DNA of 8,262 nt from NCBI GenBank assembly GCA_017848205.1, contig JAGDDO010000011.1:1-8262 (forward strand), written 5' to 3'. The notes under the pieces were generated by a model. It was given only the letters and a program-made list of their open reading frames with translations, was not told the DNA's origin and made no database searches. Positions 1 to 6,408 of this stretch are shown in pieces; position 1 is the stretch's first letter; each line of letters begins with the position of its first letter. This stretch comes from Oscillospiraceae bacterium (GTDB lineage Bacteria; Bacillota_A; Clostridia; Oscillospirales; Ruminococcaceae). Both the position numbers and the translations under genes were made by a program.

Positions 1-1565
1 TCGTAAACTGTCGGGCCGTAGTCGTGTGGTGAGTAAACGAGCTTGTTGTTGTATTTGCCGAGGTCTACCGGATGGTCTGCCACGCCGCGGAGGTTTCCTC
101 CCCACCAGTTGAAGTAGTAGTCCTTCTTGTCGGTGGATTTGTAGTTACCGTTCTTCTTGGTATCGATCGGATAGCACTCGATACCTTCGACCATAACGAG
201 CAGGTTAGGGTTCTTGTTAAGAACTGCAAGGCCGGCCTTTTCAGCAATGTACTTCCAGTTGTCAGAATCCTTGGAATCGTCCCACTTTGCACGCGGATTT
301 TCGTCCGGCTTTCCGTGAGGTTCGTTTTCAAGGTCAATGGCGATGATGGTATCGTCATCCTTATAAGTGGAAGCGATCCATTCAAGAGCTCTTATGTAGT
401 CCTTTTCAGATATCTTGTCGTCGCACCATAACGGATAGTTGTGGCCTGCGGCGTTTGTAGTTGCACAGTGGAAATCGATCATGATCTTCATACCGTTGGC
501 ACGGCACTGACCGATAACGTAGTTGAAAATTTCAAGGCTGTTCATTCCAACGAGATAGGAGTTTGTAGCCTGGTTGAAGTTTGCCTGCGGATAGGTACCG
601 TCCTCCCACTGATTTACGAGTTCAGTTGAGATCGGGATTCTGATAAGGTTGAAGCCGTGGTCTGCGATGGCATTTACAGATGTGTTCAGATCAGCGTTCC
701 AGAGTCCGTCGAAAATGTTGGTACCTGTGTTGTAGCCGAACCAGTTGCATCCGGTGAGCCATACTTCCTTGCCGTTCTTGTCAACGATCTTGTTCTTTTC
801 AACAGAGAGCCAGTCGTCTGTTGAAGGAGCAGGAACTTCCTTGGCGTTCGGAGATGAAGTCTGTCCGCCGTTCTGATTGCTGTTCTGGTTTCCGTTATTA
901 TTCTGATTCCAGTTATTGTTGTTGTTCTGTCCGTTCTGAGCACCGTTTGAAGCAGATGTGTTTCTGGCTGTGAATACTGCTTCCTTTGCACTTATGTCCT
1001 CCGGCGATGCGATCTGGATGCCGAAGTTGATGCTTCCGTTCGGAAGAATGTTGCCGGTGTTGTTGTCCGGCTTGATAATAAGTGTGCTTCCGTCAAGCTC
1101 CCATGTAAGTCCCCATGAATTCTTGACGTCGATGTCCTTGTTTACAGGCACTGTTACCTTCCAGTCGCTTATCGTATCGGACTGGTTGTTAGTTACAGTA
1201 CCGTCAAGCTGGTAGATGTTAATGTTTCCTTCCGGCCAGCTGTTACCGTTCTTCAAAGTAAAGGCGATCTTTTTGGTATCAGCGTTCTCACCGGAGTTTT
1301 TGTCCCCGGCTTTATCCTTTGACTTGTCTTTTTCCTTGTCTTCCTCATCTTCATCGGAGTCGTTTTCTTCGTCGGCTTCTGAAGATGACTCTTCTTCATC
1401 ATCTTCCTCTTCGCTTTCTTCTGTGTCAGCGTCGCTGCTGTCAGAAGACCGTGTGTCCGGAAGGGAAGTGTTCTCTTCGGGCTGGGCGCAGCCGGTAAGA
1501 GAGAATGAAGAGAAGACCAGGCAGAGTGAAAGAAGGGCTGCTGTGATTTTTCTGGTTCCAGTCAA
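1..1565 (-). CDS. GH5 (subfamily 1-like) endoglucanase lipoprotein with CBM2-like module, 3' end outside window
   Basis: Predicted to hydrolyse beta-1,4-glucan at the cell surface. Residues numbered from the TTG start: signal peptide 1-25 with lipobox SLTGC, so Cys26 would be lipid-anchored; very acidic Asp/Glu/Ser/Lys spacer about 38-97; CBM2-like beta-sandwich about 98-192 (VTNNQSDTISDW, NSWGLTW, ILPNGSINFGIQI); Asn/Gln-rich linker about 205-240; GH5 domain from about 250. Visible GH5 active-site features are Arg309 (NLIRIP), His366 (DFHC), acid/base Glu415 in LENEPHG, and His514/Tyr516 in YSPHDY. WWGGNLRG and YSPHDY resemble the GH5_1 type of Acidothermus E1. The nucleophile Glu (usually in GEFG) and any dockerin would lie off the window. 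TTG at 1565 is preferred to ATG at 1607 because AAAGGA lies 9 nt upstream of it and it gives a compact signal peptide. GH5 is nearly certain; the subfamily is probable. Confidence 0.93.
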   Translation of the reverse strand, partial: MTGTRKITAALLSLCLVFSSFSLTGCAQPEENTSLPDTRSSDSSDADTEESEEEDDEEESSSEADEENDSDEDEEDKEKDKSKDKAGDKNSGENADTKKIAFTLKNGNSWPEGNINIYQLDGTVTNNQSDTISDWKVTVPVNKDIDVKNSWGLTWELDGSTLIIKPDNNTGNILPNGSINFGIQIASPEDISAKEAVFTARNTSASNGAQNGQNNNNNWNQNNNGNQNSNQNGGQTSSPNAKEVPAPSTDDWLSVEKNKIVDKNGKEVWLTGCNWFGYNTGTNIFDGLWNADLNTSVNAIADHGFNLIRIPISTELVNQWEDGTYPQANFNQATNSYLVGMNSLEIFNYVIGQCRANGMKIMIDFHCATTNAAGHNYPLWCDDKISEKDYIRALEWIASTYKDDDTIIAIDLENEPHGKPDENPRAKWDDSKDSDNWKYIAEKAGLAVLNKNPNLLVMVEGIECYPIDTKKNGNYKSTDKKDYYFNWWGGNLRGVADHPVDLGKYNNKLVYSPHDYGPTVY

Positions 1566-1570
1566 TTTAC

Positions 1571-1581
1571 ACTCATCCTTT
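1571..1581 (-). promoter_or_regulatory. Ribosome binding site that decides the cellulase start
   Basis: On the minus strand AAAGGATGAGT lies just before the TTG codon at 1565-1563, with 9 nt between AAAGGA and TTG. The in-frame ATG at 1607-1605 has no Shine-Dalgarno-like sequence and abuts the palindromic element. TTG also places the basic n-region (TGTRK) directly at the N-terminus, as expected for a lipoprotein signal peptide. Confidence 0.65.
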
Positions 1582-1608
1582 ATAATCTTTAGTTTTCCGT
1601 GTTGCATT

Positions 1609-1685
1609 AGGAAACGCTGATTTATTTGTAAATCAGAGCGGGGCACGGGGCGAAGCTCTGTATTTACGGTTTGATCAGTGTTCCT
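1609..1685. repeat. 77-bp near-palindromic element (MITE-like or structured RNA)
   Basis: The two halves are imperfect inverted copies of each other. Left arm 1609-1639 and right arm 1655-1685 pair as AGGAA/TTCCT, then CGCTGAT against ATCAGTG, then GTAAAT/ATTTAC, then CAGAGC/GCTCTG, around a GC-rich 15-nt loop (1640-1654). I count 24 Watson-Crick pairs, 4 G-T pairs, 2 mismatches and 2 one-base bulges. A competing smaller hairpin (CTGATTTA, loop TTTG, TAAATCAG, 1617-1636) uses the same left arm. The element lies in the cellulase leader between promoter and ribosome binding site. It codes for nothing, and no clear target-site duplication is visible. It could be a dispersed palindromic repeat or a leader structure; one copy cannot decide. 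Confidence 0.7.
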
Positions 1686-1731
1686 TTAAAATAATTGTAT
1701 TTTTGTTTTCGGGTAAAATCTCTACAGAATA

Positions 1732-1760
1732 ATTCTATCTCATAACACAGTTATTGTCAA
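1732..1760 (-). promoter_or_regulatory. Sigma-A type promoter of the cellulase gene
   Basis: Read on the minus strand, a perfect -35 TTGACA (1760-1755) is followed after exactly 17 bp by TAGAAT (1737-1732), which matches the -10 consensus at five of six positions. Transcription would start near 1725, giving a leader of about 160 nt that contains the palindromic element. Confidence 0.7.
1742..1754. promoter_or_regulatory. Small dyad in the cellulase promoter spacer, candidate operator
   Basis: ATAAC-ACA-GTTAT is a perfect 5-bp inverted repeat filling the spacer between the -35 and -10 boxes. A protein bound here would block RNA polymerase. The dyad is short and AT-rich, so chance is possible. 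Confidence 0.3.
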
Positions 1761-1863
1761 ATTAATTCATAGTTAAAAATTTATTTTCATTCAAATGGAT
1801 ATTATTTAATATAAAAGCCGTCCCGTTTTTGTCATTTAGGTTATATAATGTAGTATTTAATTT
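1761..1863. other. AT-rich divergent intergenic stretch without a gene
   Basis: This part of the gap between the cellulase and nadB is strongly AT-rich. It holds no open frame with a ribosome binding site and no RNA gene that I recognise. A TATAAT at 1844-1849 has no -35 partner at suitable distance. Confidence 0.6.
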
Positions 1864-1899
1864 ATGCTTAAATTACAGATTTTTATTGAATTTAAGCAT
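1864..1899. promoter_or_regulatory. Candidate operator of the nadB operon (11-bp inverted repeat)
   Basis: ATGCTTAAATT (1864-1874) and its exact complement AATTTAAGCAT (1889-1899) are separated by 14 bp. The right arm overlaps the -35 box of the nadB promoter, the position expected for repressor control. NAD synthesis genes in Firmicutes are commonly repressed by niacin-sensing NiaR, but I do not recognise this sequence as a NiaR or NrtR site. The regulator is therefore unknown. Confidence 0.5.
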
Positions 1900-1914
1900 T
1901 CACTGTGGTATAAT
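1886..1914 (+). promoter_or_regulatory. Promoter of the nadB operon (extended -10)
   Basis: TTGAAT (1886-1891) and a perfect TATAAT (1909-1914) are separated by 17 bp, and TG at 1906-1907 gives an extended -10. Transcription should start near 1921, leaving a leader of about 62 nt before nadB. Confidence 0.8.
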
Positions 1915-1982
1915 AAAAATGTACAATTTTAAAAATCGACCTCCCCTACACACGCAGGGACAGGTATTCTGGAGAAGAAAAT

Positions 1983-3431
1983 ATGAATAATTATGATGTA
2001 ATTATTGCAGGAAGCGGAGCAGCCGGACTTTATGCTGCTATCAATCTCCCTGAAAACCTTAAAGTACTTGTTATTTCCAAAAGGGAGCTGAAGCTTTGTA
2101 ATTCAGCGCTTGCGCAGGGCGGTATTGCCGGCGTTTACAATTCTCCGGGTGACAATATCCAATTGCATCAGAACGATACACTTATTGCCGGAGGCTTTAA
2201 AAACAACAGTGAAACACTGCACATTCTCGTAAGCGAAGCAGCATACGACATAGAAAACATCATTAAGTTCGGTGTTGAATTCGATAAAAATCCTGACGGA
2301 ACTTACCACCGCACACTCGAAGGCGGTCACTGCAGACACAGAATATTCCATCACAAGGATGCGACCGGTGCCGAGATCGTTGACAAGCTCATAATCAAGG
2401 CAAAGTCACTTCCTAATGTTACAATACTCGAAAACACACTTATGTGTGAAGCAGTAAAGACTGATACAGGTTTTTCAGTAAACCTTCTTAACGACGAGGG
2501 ATACTCTGCCGCAAACAGCCATTTTCTTATCATGGCTACAGGCGGTATAGGACGTGTATATGAATTCACAACAAACTCTGCTATCGCAACAGGTGACGGT
2601 ATCTCAATGGCCTACGACATGGGTGCGGACATAAAGAACTTAAGCTATGTTCAGTTCCATCCGACTGCATTCAACAACAGACAGACCAGAGAATGCTTCC
2701 TCATTTCCGAAGCGGTACGAGGTGAGGGTGCTTACCTCCGCAACTATCACGGCGAGAGATTCATGCACAATTACGATGACAGACTTGAACTTGCTCCGCG
2801 TGATGTTGTTTCACATTCAATTATTCATGAAAGCAGAAAACAGAACTCCACTGAGTTCTATCTCGATATAACACACAAGGATCCTGAGTTTCTTAAGAAC
2901 CGTTTCCCGATGATCTACAAGAATCTTCTTGATCAGGGATTCGATCTTACAAAGGACTGGATACCGATATTCCCGTGCCAGCACTACCTCATGGGCGGCA
3001 TAAACGTTGACAAGAACGCTCAGACCAAGATCAGAGGCCTTTACGCTGCAGGCGAGTGCTCACACACAGGTGTTCACGGCAACAACAGACTTGCAAGCAA
3101 CTCACTGCTTGAAGCTCTTGTGTTCTCAAGACATGCGGCACAGCACATAGCTGCAAATGCTGAAAGCGTTCCGAAGGAATTTGCAGAGCATAAGTTTGAT
3201 ACACACGAAGACAAGCCGGTTATCCCTAAGGGAATCAGAACCGAAGTAAGAAAGATCATGCAGGAAAGCGCCTTTGTCATTCCGGACAAGGAAGCTGCTG
3301 TCCGCGGATTTGAAAGAGTCAAGGAACTCAGAAATCTCATCCACTCGGAAGACTACTGCGTGAACAGGGACTATGTTGAGGCAAACTCACTCATCACTAT
3401 AGCTTATCTCATTCTCAGGGAAATTATCTGA
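1983..3431 (+). CDS. nadB: L-aspartate oxidase, short C-terminus
   Basis: FAD enzyme that oxidises L-aspartate to iminoaspartate, the first step of de novo NAD synthesis in the cytoplasm. The N-terminal dinucleotide-binding motif is GSGAAG (10-15), followed by NSALAQGGIAGV (40-51), HHKDATGAEI (123-132), ATGGIGRVY (185-193), QFHPTAF (224-230), ISEAVRGEG (241-249), APRD (271-274), QHYLMGG (333-339) and GVHGNNRLASNSLLEALVF (363-381). Arg273, His334, Arg369 and Ser374 match the substrate-binding Arg290, His351, Arg386 and Ser391 of the E. coli enzyme at a constant offset of 17. At 482 residues it is shorter than the 540 of E. coli: it stops where the MRKESRG...DYP tail would begin. GGAGAAG at 1971-1977 supports the ATG. 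nadC follows after 20 bp. A fumarate reductase subunit is unlikely given nadC and the intact NadB motifs. Confidence 0.96.
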   Translation: MNNYDVIIAGSGAAGLYAAINLPENLKVLVISKRELKLCNSALAQGGIAGVYNSPGDNIQLHQNDTLIAGGFKNNSETLHILVSEAAYDIENIIKFGVEFDKNPDGTYHRTLEGGHCRHRIFHHKDATGAEIVDKLIIKAKSLPNVTILENTLMCEAVKTDTGFSVNLLNDEGYSAANSHFLIMATGGIGRVYEFTTNSAIATGDGISMAYDMGADIKNLSYVQFHPTAFNNRQTRECFLISEAVRGEGAYLRNYHGERFMHNYDDRLELAPRDVVSHSIIHESRKQNSTEFYLDITHKDPEFLKNRFPMIYKNLLDQGFDLTKDWIPIFPCQHYLMGGINVDKNAQTKIRGLYAAGECSHTGVHGNNRLASNSLLEALVFSRHAAQHIAANAESVPKEFAEHKFDTHEDKPVIPKGIRTEVRKIMQESAFVIPDKEAAVRGFERVKELRNLIHSEDYCVNRDYVEANSLITIAYLILREII

Positions 3432-3451
3432 CAAAGGAAAGGAACTTATCT

Positions 3452-4297
3452 ATGAAGCTTTCTCAGCTGTACATTGACGATATAATTAAGACCGCGCTTC
3501 TTGAAGATATAAACTACATGGATGTCACAACTGACAATCTTCTTGATGATTCACACAGAAGCGAAGCGTATTATGTTGCCAAGGACGACGGTGTTCTCTG
3601 CGGCATCGAAATTGCAAAGCGCGTATTCGATCTTGCGGGAGCAGACGTTGATTTTACCGTAAAAATAAAAGACGGCGAACATGTTAAAAAGGGCGATATC
3701 ATTGCTGAAATGACAGGTTCGACAAGAACACTCCTCAAGGGTGAAAGAACAGCTCTTAACATTCTTCAGCACATGTCCGGCATTGCTACTGCAACGAACA
3801 GATGTGCCGAGCTTGTAAAGGGCACGAACGCAATGGTAACTGACACAAGAAAAACTCTTCCGGGACTCCGTGCACTTCAGAAATATGCTGTTACGGTAGG
3901 CGGAGGAAAGAATCACCGCTACAATCTTTCCGACGGGGCAATGCTCAAGGACAATCACCTTGATGCTTACGGCGGTATCACACCGGCTGTAAAGGCTCTC
4001 CGCGAAAAGATAGGCCACATGGTCAAGATCGAGGTCGAGGTAAGAAATCTCGATGAACTGAAGGAAGCACTCGACTGCGGATGCGAAGTTATCATGCTCG
4101 ACAACATGAGCTGCGATGACATGAAGAAGGCAGTTGAGATAACAGCCGGCAGAGCGCTTCTTGAAGCATCAGGAAATGTTACCGAGGCAAATATCAGAGA
4201 CGTTGCTCTGACAGGCGTAAACATCATCTCACTCGGAGCACTGACTCATTCAGTAAAGTGTTTCGATATTTCCATGAAGATAAAGACAAAGAAATAA
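3452..4297 (+). CDS. nadC: Nicotinate-nucleotide pyrophosphorylase (quinolinate phosphoribosyltransferase)
   Basis: Converts quinolinate and PRPP to nicotinate mononucleotide with loss of CO2, the third step of de novo NAD synthesis. The 281 residues are the normal family length. The N-terminal domain holds EDINYMDVTTD (18-28), like the usual EDxGxGDxTT. The barrel domain holds GERTALNILQHMSGIAT (97-113), TDTRKTLPGLR (130-140), GGGKNHRYNLSDGAMLKDNH (150-169), EVEVRN (194-199), IMLDNMS (214-220), EASGNVT (238-244) and ISLGALTHS (259-267). These contain the basic residues (Arg133, Lys134, His155, Arg156, Lys166) that bind quinolinate and PRPP in the family. A ribosome binding site (GGAAAGGAA, 3436-3444) lies 8 nt before the ATG. 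It is co-transcribed with nadB. No terminator follows it, so transcription probably continues into the AraC gene. Confidence 0.97.
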   Translation: MKLSQLYIDDIIKTALLEDINYMDVTTDNLLDDSHRSEAYYVAKDDGVLCGIEIAKRVFDLAGADVDFTVKIKDGEHVKKGDIIAEMTGSTRTLLKGERTALNILQHMSGIATATNRCAELVKGTNAMVTDTRKTLPGLRALQKYAVTVGGGKNHRYNLSDGAMLKDNHLDAYGGITPAVKALREKIGHMVKIEVEVRNLDELKEALDCGCEVIMLDNMSCDDMKKAVEITAGRALLEASGNVTEANIRDVALTGVNIISLGALTHSVKCFDISMKIKTKK

Positions 4298-4304
4298 GGG
4301 AAAA

Positions 4305-4318
4305 GAATATTAAATAAG
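4305..4318 (+). repeat. 14-bp direct repeat, left copy (before araC-type gene)
   Basis: GAATATTAAATAAG occurs here, between nadC and the AraC-type gene, and again exactly at 6327-6340 between the hydrolase gene and the terminator. The two copies bracket the two-gene module. Confidence 0.6.
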
Positions 4319-4325
4319 GAAGTGA
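4317..4325 (+). promoter_or_regulatory. Ribosome binding site supporting the GTG start
   Basis: AGGAAGTGA differs from the extended Shine-Dalgarno AGGAGGTGA by one base and lies 7 nt before GTG at 4333. This supports the GTG over the first internal ATG, at 4390. Confidence 0.7.
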
Positions 4326-4332
4326 GCATAAA

Positions 4333-5235
4333 GTGGATAGTTTATTTGACAGTTTCAAAAGCAACTACACCAAGGATTCATACCGTATTATGAGCACTGT
4401 AAGTGCTTCGGTAAAGGAAACATTTTTCTATGTTCAGGAGATCGGTTATCTTGATGTTATCAAGCCTTATAACACGATCCGTGATAATCTCGATTCCTTC
4501 CTGTTCGTGATCATTCTTGACGGCAAGGGTGAGCTCATTTACAACAACAGATCCTATACACTTACAAAGGGATGCTGTTTTCTCATCGACTGTCTCAAAC
4601 CGCATTCATACAAGAGCAGTCTGAGTGAACCATGGAAGCTTCTGTGGCTGCACTTCAACGGACCGACTGCCCGCGGATATTACGAATATTTTGCAAACGC
4701 CTATATAAACGTTATTCATCCTGATATTATCGATCCGTTCGAAGACCTTATGCGTCAGCTGATCGAGATAAATACCAGACATGATTCCTCCACAGAGGTG
4801 CGTTCTTCAAAACTCATAGTTGATCTTCTTACTCTTATGATGACCTTCAAGAAGAACGATACTATCTACACTTCGCAGATAGTAAGAAAGCTTGCTGAGA
4901 TAAGAAGATATATCAACCGCAACTACACTACCGATATCTATCTTGAAACCATATGTGAAAAGTTCAACATAAGCAAGTTCCATCTGACCAAGGAATTCAA
5001 GAAAGCTTACGGTATCACTATTGCCAAGTACATAATGCAGAAGCGTATAGGCAACGCAAAATGGCTGCTTAAGTACTCTGACAAGACACTCGAGGAGATT
5101 TCAGCTGCCTGCGGATTCTACGACACATGCTACTTCAACAAGCAGTTCAAGGCGATCGAATCTACAACACCTTACAAGTACCGCAAGTCGTGGCTTGAGA
5201 AAAATATCGAGTTAAAGACCGATGATGGAGAGTAA
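4333..5235 (+). CDS. AraC-family transcriptional regulator (cupin sensor plus double HTH)
   Basis: Probable sugar-responsive DNA-binding regulator of 300 residues, the normal family length, starting at GTG. The N-terminal part (about 30-115) is a cupin-like AraC ligand-binding domain with the strand/turn pattern ILDGKGELIYNNRSYTLTKGCCFLIDCLKPHSY and WKLLWLHFNG. The C-terminal part (about 185-290) is the AraC DNA-binding domain: first helix-turn-helix at LETICEKFNISKFHLTKEFK (204-223) and second at TLEEISAACGFYDTCYFNKQFK (252-273), then the family-typical TTPYKYRK (278-285). It lies 35 bp after nadC and overlaps the following hydrolase gene by 14 bp, so it most likely controls that gene or a wider carbohydrate regulon. 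A role in NAD control cannot be excluded. The ligand is unknown. Confidence 0.92.
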   Translation: MDSLFDSFKSNYTKDSYRIMSTVSASVKETFFYVQEIGYLDVIKPYNTIRDNLDSFLFVIILDGKGELIYNNRSYTLTKGCCFLIDCLKPHSYKSSLSEPWKLLWLHFNGPTARGYYEYFANAYINVIHPDIIDPFEDLMRQLIEINTRHDSSTEVRSSKLIVDLLTLMMTFKKNDTIYTSQIVRKLAEIRRYINRNYTTDIYLETICEKFNISKFHLTKEFKKAYGITIAKYIMQKRIGNAKWLLKYSDKTLEEISAACGFYDTCYFNKQFKAIESTTPYKYRKSWLEKNIELKTDDGE

Positions 5236-6319
5236 CGGAATAATCGCAACTGAGCCCATGAAACAAAGGTCCGTTCTTAGCGAAGGCAATAAGAGCCGTC
5301 TTTACTCTGTTATAAAGAGAGCCGCCCGTGGAGAAAAGATAACTTTTTCTGTCATAGGCGGCTCAATTACTCATGGCTGTCTTGCAGATTCGCGGAAGGA
5401 GTCCTATGCGGAGCTTACCTGTGACTGGTGGAGAGATAAGTTTCCGTGGACAGTTGTAAACTATGTAAACTGCGGTATAGGTGCGACAGATTCCTACATA
5501 GGAGTCCATCGTGCCGGACGTGACCTTCTTACTCACGATCCTGATATCGTTATAGTCGAGTTTTCGGTGAATGACACCAATGAGATCATCAATCCGGAAT
5601 CGTACAGGTGCCTTGTGAAGAAGATACTTAATCACGATTCGGAACCGGCGGTAATTCTCCTGTTCATGGTGGATCAGATGGGAAGTACATTCCAGAAGGT
5701 TCACTCTGAAACAGGCTGGCTCTATGACCTGCCTATGATAAGTTACGCTGATGCCATCGGTCCGGAGATACAGGCCGGAAAGCTTAAGTGGGAGAACATC
5801 TCACCGGATGACATACACCCTTCCTCTGCAGGTCATGCGCTTGTGGCGGAGCTTATAAACTCCTACATGGACAAGGTGTTCTCGGAGACATTTTCAAGCG
5901 AAGCGGAATACTACGAGATAATCGAGTCCGAGGATAAGTACGACAACGCACGTTTTCTCGACAACCGTGACATAAATCCTGTTCTGTGCACCGGTTTCTG
6001 GCCTTCGGACATAAGTCCGCAGTTCCCGCACAGCTGGACAACGACCCAGGAGGGAAGGATCTGCTTTGAAGTCATTGCCCGGAACATAGGCATTGTTTTT
6101 CTGCGCACAGTTGACTCGCGGAGCGGTGTCTATTCCGTGAGACTCGACGGAAAGCCGTGCTGTACGCTTAACGGCGACTTCTCCGGCGGATGGGGCGACT
6201 ATGCCGATTATAAGGAGATACTTGTATCAGATCTTCTCCAGACACACTACATCGAGATCGAAATTGCAGACGGATCAGCGCATACCGGTTTTACGGTTCT
6301 CGGGCTGTGTCTCAGCTGA
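5222..6319 (+). CDS. Cytoplasmic SGNH/GDSL hydrolase with C-terminal beta-sandwich, probable carbohydrate O-acetylesterase
   Basis: SGNH-fold esterase of 365 residues. Block I is GGSIT with nucleophile Ser48 (GGSIT instead of GDSL); block II Gly85 in CGIGAT; block III Asn117 in FSVNDTN; block V DDIHP with Asp196 and His199. All four catalytic or oxyanion positions are present. The SGNH domain spans about 40-220. The remaining about 125 residues (about 238-365) look all-beta, with many aromatics and Gly (GFWPSDISPQFPHSW, GVYSVRLDG, GGWGDYADY), and may be a jelly-roll, carbohydrate-binding or dimer domain. There is no signal peptide, so it should act on imported, acetylated oligosaccharides. 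SGNH followed by a beta-domain recalls CE17 mannan deacetylases (SGNH plus CBM35), but family membership is not shown. There are two ATGs, at 5222 and 5225, with no good ribosome binding site; the start overlaps the araC-type stop, so translation is probably coupled. Confidence 0.85.
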   Translation: MMESNGIIATEPMKQRSVLSEGNKSRLYSVIKRAARGEKITFSVIGGSITHGCLADSRKESYAELTCDWWRDKFPWTVVNYVNCGIGATDSYIGVHRAGRDLLTHDPDIVIVEFSVNDTNEIINPESYRCLVKKILNHDSEPAVILLFMVDQMGSTFQKVHSETGWLYDLPMISYADAIGPEIQAGKLKWENISPDDIHPSSAGHALVAELINSYMDKVFSETFSSEAEYYEIIESEDKYDNARFLDNRDINPVLCTGFWPSDISPQFPHSWTTTQEGRICFEVIARNIGIVFLRTVDSRSGVYSVRLDGKPCCTLNGDFSGGWGDYADYKEILVSDLLQTHYIEIEIADGSAHTGFTVLGLCLS

Positions 6320-6326
6320 TTACAGC

Positions 6327-6340
6327 GAATATTAAATAAG
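6327..6340 (+). repeat. 14-bp direct repeat, right copy (after hydrolase gene)
   Basis: Second exact copy of GAATATTAAATAAG (first at 4305-4318). It lies 7 bp after the hydrolase stop codon and 2 bp before the terminator stem. Confidence 0.6.
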
Positions 6341-6342
6341 TT

Positions 6343-6377
6343 AGCGGATAACCTGAACTTCAGGATATCCGCTTTTT
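6343..6377 (+). terminator. Rho-independent terminator of the nadB-nadC-araC-hydrolase operon
   Basis: AGCGGATA (6343-6350) pairs with TATCCGCT (6366-6373), and CCTGA with TCAGG inside it, interrupted by a single A-A mismatch. The stem runs into TTTTT (6373-6377). It is strong and correctly placed 23 bp after the last stop codon, with no terminator earlier in the operon. Confidence 0.92.
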
Positions 6378-6408
6378 CAGTCTAAATCATATCACAGATC
6401 ATATAAAC

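Noticed and set aside
1605..1607. ATG in frame with the cellulase as alternative start
   Set aside because: It has no ribosome binding site, abuts the palindromic element and would add a 14-residue extension before the signal peptide. The TTG at 1565 has a good AAAGGA at suitable distance.
72..1620. Several plus-strand open frames across the left part
   Set aside because: They are opposite a clear GH5 lipoprotein reading frame and show no protein-like composition or ribosome binding sites.
1609..1685. Insertion sequence remnant with transposase
   Set aside because: No transposase fragment or clear target duplication is present; only the palindromic arms can be supported.
1844..1849. TATAAT as a second promoter for nadB
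   Set aside because: No -35 box lies 16-18 bp upstream; the promoter at 1886-1914 is far better.
1940..1974. Leader structure in which CCTCC hides the nadB ribosome binding site
   Set aside because: Only about four pairs with GGAG form, with a weak inner CCCT/AGGG stem; too little to call a riboswitch or attenuator.
3400..3451. Frameshift as the cause of the short NadB
   Set aside because: Only 20 bp separate the stop from nadC and they hold the nadC ribosome binding site; there is no room for the missing tail in another frame.
3551..4018. Minus-strand open frame of 155 codons inside nadC
   Set aside because: It is the shadow of a fully conserved nadC frame; its Ser/Cys-rich translation resembles no family.
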